DNA of 6,255 nucleotides from Betaproteobacteria bacterium RIFCSPLOWO2_02_FULL_62_17 (GTDB lineage Bacteria > Pseudomonadota > Gammaproteobacteria > Burkholderiales > SG8-39), in the NCBI GenBank assembly GCA_001770355.1, contig MEQV01000209.1, positions 1 to 6,255 of the forward strand, given 5' to 3'. A model generated the notes under the pieces. It saw only the letters and a program-made list of their open reading frames with translations. It made no database searches and was not told the DNA's origin. Both the position numbers and the translations under genes were made by a program. This document shows positions 4,321-6,255 of this stretch, one piece after another; positions within the stretch are counted from its first letter, which is position 1; the number at the start of each line of letters is the position of its first letter.

Positions 4321-5292
4321 TTATTCGACCTTGGCGCCGGAGAACTTCACAACCTTGCTCCACCTTTCGATTTCCGAGCGGATCAAGGCGTCGAACTCCT
4401 CCGGCGTGCTGCCTGCCGGCTCCAGGCCGATCTCCGCCATGCGCTTGCGCACGTCCGGGTAGCGCAATGCGGCGGCGAAATCCGCGCTTATCTTCGTGAT
4501 AAGGGCGCGCGGCGTCGCGCTCGGCACGATGATGCCGTTGGTGCTCTGCACCACAAAGCCGGGCAGGGTTTCCGAGATGGTCGGAATGTCGGGCATGTTG
4601 GCGGCGCGCACGCGGCTCGCCACCGCGATTGGTTTCACCTTTCCCGCCTTGATATAGGGCAGCGATGAGAACAAGGGGTCGATCATGAGCTGCACGCGCC
4701 CGGCGATCACGTCCGGAAACGCCGGACCGCTTCCCTTGTAGGGAATGTGCACGATGTCGATGCCGGTGGTCATCTTCAGCAGTTCGCCGGTCATGTGCAG
4801 ACCGCTGCCCGCGCCGGCGGTTGCGTAGCCCAGCAGGCCCGGCTGCTTTTTGGCGAGCGCAATCAACTCCGCGAGATTGTTGACCGGCAGCGAGGGCGTG
4901 GCAGTAATGACCGTGTGCGCGATGGCGGTTATCGACACGCCCGAAAGGTCTTTCAAGGTGTCGTAGGGCAGGTTCGAGCGCAGGCTGGGGTTGATCATGT
5001 GCGAGGAGACGCTCATGCCCAGTGTCGTGCCGTCCGGCGCGGCGCGCGCGACGTACTCCGTACCCGTCACCGTGCCGGCGCCGGGCTTATATTCGACGAT
5101 TACCGATTGGTTCCAGATTTCCTGGAGCTTCTGCGCCAGCAGCCGCGCCAGGATATCGGTGCCGCCACCGGGTGAGTTCGGCACCACCAGGCGCACCGGT
5201 TTCGCCGGAAAATTCTGGGCGAGCGAATACGAGGCAAGCGCCGGGATGAGGATTACCGCAAGCCAGACCAGCGTTCGGTGGATTATCTGCAC
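4321..5292 (-). CDS. Bug/TctC-family periplasmic solute-binding protein
   Basis: A 323-residue protein, the normal length for the Bug (TctC, tripartite tricarboxylate transporter receptor) family. Residues 1-25 form a signal peptide: HR near the start, a hydrophobic core (LVWLAVILIPALA), and probable cleavage after SLA before QNFPAKPVRLVV. The family landmarks follow: PNSPGGGTDILAR (residues 38-50), whose Asp46 region lines the ligand pocket; LGYATAGAGSGLHMTGELLK; VHIPYKGSGPAFPDVIAGRVQLM; and the C-terminal EIGLEPAGSTPEEFDALI. These proteins bind small carboxylated or aromatic compounds in the periplasm. No TctA/TctB membrane subunits are nearby, typical of the many orphan Bug genes in Betaproteobacteria. 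The start is GTG at 5292-5290: an in-frame TAA lies just upstream and no ATG precedes the signal peptide. No good Shine-Dalgarno is visible. It is the first gene of the - strand unit. The ligand is unknown. Confidence 0.92.
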   Translation of the reverse strand: MQIIHRTLVWLAVILIPALASYSLAQNFPAKPVRLVVPNSPGGGTDILARLLAQKLQEIWNQSVIVEYKPGAGTVTGTEYVARAAPDGTTLGMSVSSHMINPSLRSNLPYDTLKDLSGVSITAIAHTVITATPSLPVNNLAELIALAKKQPGLLGYATAGAGSGLHMTGELLKMTTGIDIVHIPYKGSGPAFPDVIAGRVQLMIDPLFSSLPYIKAGKVKPIAVASRVRAANMPDIPTISETLPGFVVQSTNGIIVPSATPRALITKISADFAAALRYPDVRKRMAEIGLEPAGSTPEEFDALIRSEIERWSKVVKFSGAKVE

Positions 5293-5465
5293 AATGTGTC
5301 GATATTACGCCGGTGTGGACCAATTCAACAGCGAAGCAGCTTGCGCCATCCGATCCCGGCAGCGGGAACTGTTGTTTGCCTTGATCTGGGTCTAATACCT
5401 CCCGCCGGGGCTGATTACACTCCATTGAAACCCAAGGCAAAGAACCAAATCCTGCACCTCTCGCA
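5293..5465. other. Divergent intergenic region
   Basis: The 173 bases between the Bug gene (-) and the CDF gene (+) must hold promoters for both. Only a weak - strand candidate is visible. For the + direction a TAATAC (about 5393-5398) is present without a well-spaced -35 box. No metal-regulator dyad or riboswitch-like structure is apparent. Confidence 0.5.
5302..5328 (-). promoter_or_regulatory. Possible promoter of the Bug gene unit
   Basis: On the - strand TTGAAT (5328-5323) and TAATAT (5307-5302) resemble -35 and -10 boxes, each matching consensus at about four of six positions. The 15-base spacer is shorter than ideal. Transcription would start a few bases before the GTG, giving a nearly leaderless mRNA, in line with the missing Shine-Dalgarno. 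Weak. Confidence 0.25.
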
Positions 5466-6255
5466 ATGAATCCCCTGCGCAAAACGGTCCTGCTCTCGAT
5501 TTCAACGTCAATCTTGACGCTGATGCTGAAATTCGGCGCCTACTTCCTCACGGGTTCAGTCGGCCTGCTATCCGACGCGCTTGAAGCCTTCGTCAACCTG
5601 GCCGCCGGCCTGGTCGCGTTCGGGGCACTGACGGTTGCCGAGCAACCCGCCGATGACCGTCATATGTACGGCCACGACAAGGCCGAATATTTCTCCAGCG
5701 GCGTGGAGGGCGCACTGATATTGATTGCAGCGGGATCGATAATTTTCGCCGCGCTGGAGCGCTTCCTGCATCCCGCCGAACTGCAAAGTCTCGGGCCCGG
5801 TTTGATTCTGGGCCTGCTCGCGGCGGCCATGAACTTTGCCGCGGCGCGGATCATGCTAAAGGTGGGGCGCGAACATGACAGCATCACGATCGAAGCGGAC
5901 GCGAAGCACCTGTTGACCGACGTATGGACCTCGGCTGGCGTGCTGGGTGGTTTGTTCGTCGTCATGTTCATGCCGCAATGGCATGTCCTCGATCCGCTGA
6001 TCGCGGTTGCCGTTGGCATCCACATCATCTTTACCGGGATCGGACTGTTGCGACGAACCGTTGAAGGACTTATGGATACCGCGTTATCCCGCGAGGAGAT
6101 CGGCGAGACCGTGCATATCATTCAGTCGCAATTACCACCGGGCACGAGCTATCACGATTTGCGCACGCGCAAAGCGGGTCCCCGGCGCTTTATGGAATTC
6201 CATCTGGTGGTCCCGGGACAAACGAGCGTCAACGAATCGCACGCGCTGTGCGATC
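5466..6255 (+). CDS. CDF-family metal cation efflux protein, 3' end outside window
   Basis: 263 codons are visible, without a stop, up to the window edge. The family is cation diffusion facilitator: an N-terminal helix pair (LLSISTSILTLMLKFGAYFL, then GLLSDALEAFVNLAAGLVAF), the hallmark PADDRHMYGHDKAEYFSSG loop (residues 61-79), further helices around 80-100, 110-132, 155-170 and 177-195, and the start of the cytoplasmic ferredoxin-like domain at about 203, with YHDLRTRKAGPRRFMEFHLVV. TM5 keeps HLLTD (His148, Asp152), half of transport site A. In TM2 the motif is Asp37-x2-Glu40-x3-Asn44; aligned by eye with YiiP, Glu40 and Asn44 fall where YiiP has Asp45 and Asp49. It probably exports a divalent metal (Zn, Fe, Mn or similar) by proton exchange across the inner membrane. 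The ATG at 5466 has no clear Shine-Dalgarno, but it is the first start in frame and gives a normal N-terminus. It is divergent from the Bug gene and functionally separate. Confidence 0.92.
   Translation, partial: MNPLRKTVLLSISTSILTLMLKFGAYFLTGSVGLLSDALEAFVNLAAGLVAFGALTVAEQPADDRHMYGHDKAEYFSSGVEGALILIAAGSIIFAALERFLHPAELQSLGPGLILGLLAAAMNFAAARIMLKVGREHDSITIEADAKHLLTDVWTSAGVLGGLFVVMFMPQWHVLDPLIAVAVGIHIIFTGIGLLRRTVEGLMDTALSREEIGETVHIIQSQLPPGTSYHDLRTRKAGPRRFMEFHLVVPGQTSVNESHALCD

Noticed and set aside
5087..5482. 131-codon - strand frame across the divergent intergenic region
   Set aside because: It overlaps the signal-peptide end of the Bug gene in another frame, runs over the start of the CDF gene on the opposite strand, and shows no recognisable motif.
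5660..6121. 153-codon - strand frame inside the CDF gene
   Set aside because: Antisense to a gene with unmistakable CDF motifs. Its Ser/Pro/Arg-rich translation has no recognisable domain.

Overview
The window looks like a chromosomal segment of a Gram-negative betaproteobacterium. The signs are a Bug/TctC-type periplasmic binding protein, GC-rich coding with GTG starts, and proteins that read like betaproteobacterial relatives. The genus cannot be fixed from the sequence. Everything here comes from reading the sequence and from memory of protein families; no database search was run.

Layout. Bases 1-1025 (+ strand) are an accessory patch of toxin-antitoxin (TA) genes: the end of a DUF433 antitoxin gene, overlapped by a DUF5615 PIN-like toxin gene; a broken stretch carrying a piece of the ffh (SRP54) M domain fused to an unidentified tail; and an apparently orphan HigA-like XRE antitoxin overlapped by that tail. 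Convergent to it, at 1131-1376 (- strand), is a small coiled-coil protein gene starting with GTG, whose ribosome binding site could be hidden in an mRNA hairpin. Bases 1473-1819 hold no gene I can support, only a strong 9-bp inverted repeat (1748-1774) suited to ending the next transcription unit.

Bases 1820-5292 are a three-gene - strand unit, read right to left: a Bug/TctC solute-binding protein (5292-4321), an unrecognised 72-residue basic protein (4260-4042) and a 717-residue molybdopterin oxidoreductase-superfamily catalytic protein (3973-1820). The likely logic is capture of an organic substrate in the periplasm and conversion by a soluble cytoplasmic Mo/W enzyme. No transporter membrane subunits and no iron-sulfur or membrane electron-transfer subunit are encoded alongside, so the enzyme may act alone, like acetylene hydratase, or borrow partners. 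The substrate is unknown.

Bases 5293-5465 are a divergent intergenic region. From 5466 to the window end runs a CDF-family metal cation efflux gene (+), cut off by the window edge.

The most noteworthy points are the solo Mo/W enzyme with its Bug protein and small unknown protein, the ffh/TA chimera, the possible Shine-Dalgarno-sequestering hairpin, and a duplicated start-like sequence in front of the Mo/W gene. I saw no CRISPR array, tRNA, rRNA or intact insertion sequence.
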